64,000 nt of DNA from assembly GCA_017643165.1 (NCBI GenBank), contig JAEPNY010000001.1, positions 248,001-312,000 on the forward strand. The letters are read 5' to 3'. A program made the position numbers and the translations under genes. The DNA comes from Psychroserpens sp. GTDB taxonomy: Bacteria > Bacteroidota > Bacteroidia > Flavobacteriales > Flavobacteriaceae. This document shows positions 62,380-64,000 of this stretch, piece after piece. Below the pieces are notes generated by a model. That model was not told the DNA's origin. It saw only the letters and a list, made by a program, of their open reading frames with translations, and made no database searches. How positions within the stretch are numbered: the stretch's first letter is position 1; the number at the start of each line of letters is the position of its first letter.

Positions 62380-62810
62380 TCCTCTTGCTTCGATTTTGGT
62401 GTGAACATTAAGGACAATCGATAGTCTTTTTCTTTAATTTTATTTGTTGATTTGGGATAAGGTGTGAGCATAGTACCGTAGATATAATAGTCATCAAATT
62501 CTGCAATTAAATTGAGTTCTTTGGAAATATAACCAGAGGCATGAATTATCAATTCTTTCTCTTTAACAAACGCATTATTCTCATATATAGTTACAATCAA
62601 CTTTGCTTCACCAGCTCTTATGCACATTACGTCTTTTGGACACCTTGAATCTGATAATAATTCCTTTAATTCTACTGTATAGTTTTCGAAGTTCACACGT
62701 TCCTTGAATTTAACCGAATCATAAGTGCTTAACGAGTCAATAGTTATTTCAGTTTGAGCCGTTAGATGAAGTGTGAACACATATGTTAGGGTTAGTACTA
62801 AATATTTCAT
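62376..62810 (-). CDS. Exported beta-rich protein with SRCP-x4-C motif, unknown function
   Basis: A signal peptide (YLVLTLTYVFTLHLTAQ, about 1-18) leads a 125-residue mature part. The paired cysteines in LLSDSRCPKDVMCIRAGEAK belong to a pattern widespread in small secreted proteins of Bacteroidota and others (SRCP-x4-C-x-x-x-G), and their function is unknown to me. The rest is beta strands with a basic C-terminus. It converges on the feo genes with a 4-base overlap and lies divergent from the metal regulator. Confidence 0.72.
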   Translation of the reverse strand: MKYLVLTLTYVFTLHLTAQTEITIDSLSTYDSVKFKERVNFENYTVELKELLSDSRCPKDVMCIRAGEAKLIVTIYENNAFVKEKELIIHASGYISKELNLIAEFDDYYIYGTMLTPYPKSTNKIKEKDYRLSLMFTPKSKQED

Positions 62811-62916
62811 ATGACCATTTTAGTAAAAGACGAGATAATTTATTAAATGTGACACGGTTTCATTCTCTGTTCTAAAATTAGTTGTTTTTTATGATTTTCT
62901 ATCTAATGTTTTTGGT

Positions 62917-62924
62917 TACCTTTG
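62917..62924 (+). promoter_or_regulatory. -7 promoter element for the DtxR/MntR-type regulator
   Basis: TACCTTTG matches TAnnTTTG and predicts a start near 62931, at the left edge of the palindrome at 62932-62947. Confidence 0.5.
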
Positions 62925-62931
62925 TAAAAAA

Positions 62932-62947
62932 TTTAAGCATACTTAAA
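62932..62947. promoter_or_regulatory. Palindromic metal-regulator operator candidate
   Basis: TTTAAG-CATA-CTTAAA is a perfect 6+6 inverted repeat at the expected transcription start of the regulator gene. Size and layout fit a DtxR/MntR-type box and suggest self-repression. I see no copy at feoA. Confidence 0.5.
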
Positions 62948-62968
62948 AATTAATTAAAGCAATTTTAA

Positions 62969-63625
62969 ATGTCTGTCGCGATTGAAAACTTTATAAAGGC
63001 AATATATAATAATGATGTTCATGATATTAAGAACACCAAACCTGGAAATATTGCTAAACAATTAGGGATTTCAAGTGCTGCCGCAACTGATATGGCCAAG
63101 AAATTGGCCGCAAAACAGTTGATCAAGTATCAAAAGTATCAAGAGTTACAGCTTACAGAAAAAGGCATGCAATACGCACTTAATATTGTACGTAAACATC
63201 GCTTATGGGAATCCTTCCTATATAAAATGTTTGATATGTCTTTACATGATATTCATCGTGAAGCAGAATTATTAGAACATCAAACATCAGATTTTTTAGC
63301 CGCACAAATAAGTTCTTATTTAGGACACCCAAAATTTGATCCTCATGGCGATCCTATTCCTAACGAGGATGGTCAAATTACAACTAAGGATACGTCAATT
63401 GCTCTCGCTGAAGCTAAAGAAGGTCAAAACTATACGATAGCGCGATTAATGAGTGATGACAAAGACTTTTTTGATTTTTGTGCACTAAACGGAATTAAGT
63501 ATAGAAATACAATAGCTGTTATTAAACAGTTTGATAAAAATAATATGACTCAAATTTCTATCGGAACAAACACCATAGTCTTAAACGAAAATTTCACTAA
63601 AATAATTTATGTAGATGAGAACTAA
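62969..63625 (+). CDS. Metal-dependent transcriptional repressor, DtxR/MntR family
   Basis: A 218-residue regulator. The winged helix (about 1-70) has IAKQLGISSAAATDMAKKL. The metal and dimerisation region carries His77, then EAELLEH with Glu100, Glu103 and His104, the pattern of MntR (Glu-x2-Glu-His) rather than the Cys of DtxR. Position 7 is Asn where MntR has an Asp ligand. The C-terminal part (about 150-218) is a FeoA-like SH3 domain. So it responds to Mn2+ or Fe2+, not decided. A palindrome lies at its promoter, and the next gene overlaps it by 11 bases. Confidence 0.9.
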   Translation: MSVAIENFIKAIYNNDVHDIKNTKPGNIAKQLGISSAAATDMAKKLAAKQLIKYQKYQELQLTEKGMQYALNIVRKHRLWESFLYKMFDMSLHDIHREAELLEHQTSDFLAAQISSYLGHPKFDPHGDPIPNEDGQITTKDTSIALAEAKEGQNYTIARLMSDDKDFFDFCALNGIKYRNTIAVIKQFDKNNMTQISIGTNTIVLNENFTKIIYVDEN

Positions 63626-64000
63626 ATTTACTTATGTATGCATTATAATGCTTTTTTGTATGGCCTCTTTATGTGCGCAAAATGATAATAATTCAACGCC
63701 AACATCTGAGCCATTAATTACTGATCGACCAGATGCGACAGAATCACCATCAACAGTAGCTCCTGGCTTTATACAAGTTGAAACAGGAGGATTTTACGAA
63801 AGTTTTGAAGAAGGCGGTGTGAAAAATGAAACATTCACATATAACACTACTCTAGTGAGACTCGGATTATTAGATAATTTAGAACTTAGAATTGGATGGG
63901 ATTTTGTTGAGGGACAGACCTCAGTAAATGGAAATAAGCTCAATGATGTAACAAGCGGGTTTAATCCACTTTTATTCGGAACGAAAATTGGAATTACAGA
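63615..64000 (+). CDS. Putative outer-membrane beta-barrel transporter (Phenol_MetA_deg type), 3' end outside window
   Basis: A partial gene of 128 codons. A signal peptide (YVCIIMLFCMASLCAQ, cleavage near residue 21) precedes EPLITDRPDATESPSTVAPG, the conserved start of the Bacteroidota barrel family related to PF13557, followed by beta strands (LVRLGLLDNLELRIGWDFVE). It would form an outer-membrane pore. The ATG at 63615 overlaps the repressor gene by 11 bases, so it is likely co-transcribed with it and metal-regulated. The substrate is unknown; a metal or siderophore role is only context. Confidence 0.8.
   Translation, partial: MRTKFTYVCIIMLFCMASLCAQNDNNSTPTSEPLITDRPDATESPSTVAPGFIQVETGGFYESFEEGGVKNETFTYNTTLVRLGLLDNLELRIGWDFVEGQTSVNGNKLNDVTSGFNPLLFGTKIGIT

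Noticed and set aside
1-64000. Prophage, insertion sequence or defence island
   Set aside because: No transposase, integrase, phage structural, restriction or toxin-antitoxin gene is seen; nearly all genes are core metabolism or envelope functions.

Overview
The window is a chromosomal stretch of an AT-rich, aerobic, gliding member of the Flavobacteriaceae (Bacteroidota). This rests on gldH, type IX secretion (T9SS) C-terminal sorting domains on secreted peptidases, DUF4292 and HU-CCDC81/SPOR proteins, promoters of the Bacteroidota type (-7 element TAnnTTTG), and a gene order typical of the family. Nearly all of it is core genome. I see no CRISPR array, prophage, insertion sequence or obvious genomic island.

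Layout. 1-5.4 kb: a co-directional envelope run (flippase end, dut, sugar nucleotidyltransferase, TPR protein, DUF4292 lipoprotein, EnvC-like protein). 5.4-10.2 kb: small lipoprotein, acyl-CoA thioesterase, HU/SPOR membrane protein, dprA, trpS, acyltransferase. 10.2-14 kb: an ECF sigma factor joined to an unusual envelope-spanning partner, a lipoprotein, and recA. 14.1-14.3 kb: a gene-poor island with a 30-codon ORF, a long hairpin and a strong terminator. 14.4-20.7 kb: trhO, a radical SAM gene, ricT-like PSP1 gene, gldH and a class A penicillin-binding protein. 20.7-24.2 kb: a CoA-transferase pair and a fused two-domain ABC ATPase, separated by a repeat-bearing intergenic region. 24.4-29.6 kb: a 1733-residue secreted metallopeptidase. 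29.7-36.7 kb: a minus-strand set of mixed function ending in a two-component system.

36.8-51.8 kb is dominated by heme synthesis. A minus-strand run hemA, hemCD (fusion), hemE, EI24-domain gene, GNAT gene, hemF, hemB is read away from a plus-strand AraC regulator, a secreted protein, hemH, a MATE transporter, a sortilin-like repeat protein and hemJ. Together these cover glutamyl-tRNA to protoheme except glutamate-1-semialdehyde aminotransferase. Downstream are an NtrY-like kinase, an enoyl-CoA hydratase and a radical SAM gene broken by a one-base frameshift at an A7 run, facing a decayed T9SS fragment. Then come tRNA-Asn(GTT), rseP, a T9SS-exported M1 peptidase, a SCO protein and a metal module (feoA, feoB, small Cys-rich protein, DtxR/MntR-type regulator, partial beta-barrel gene).

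The least explained items are the short ORF/hairpin/terminator island at 14.1-14.3 kb, the sigma-factor partner at 10.3-11.8 kb, the A7 frameshift at 54.8 kb, and palindromes at the AraC, DtxR/MntR-type and histidine kinase promoters. Start codons were moved inward from the longest frame wherever a promoter, signal peptide or family start supported it.
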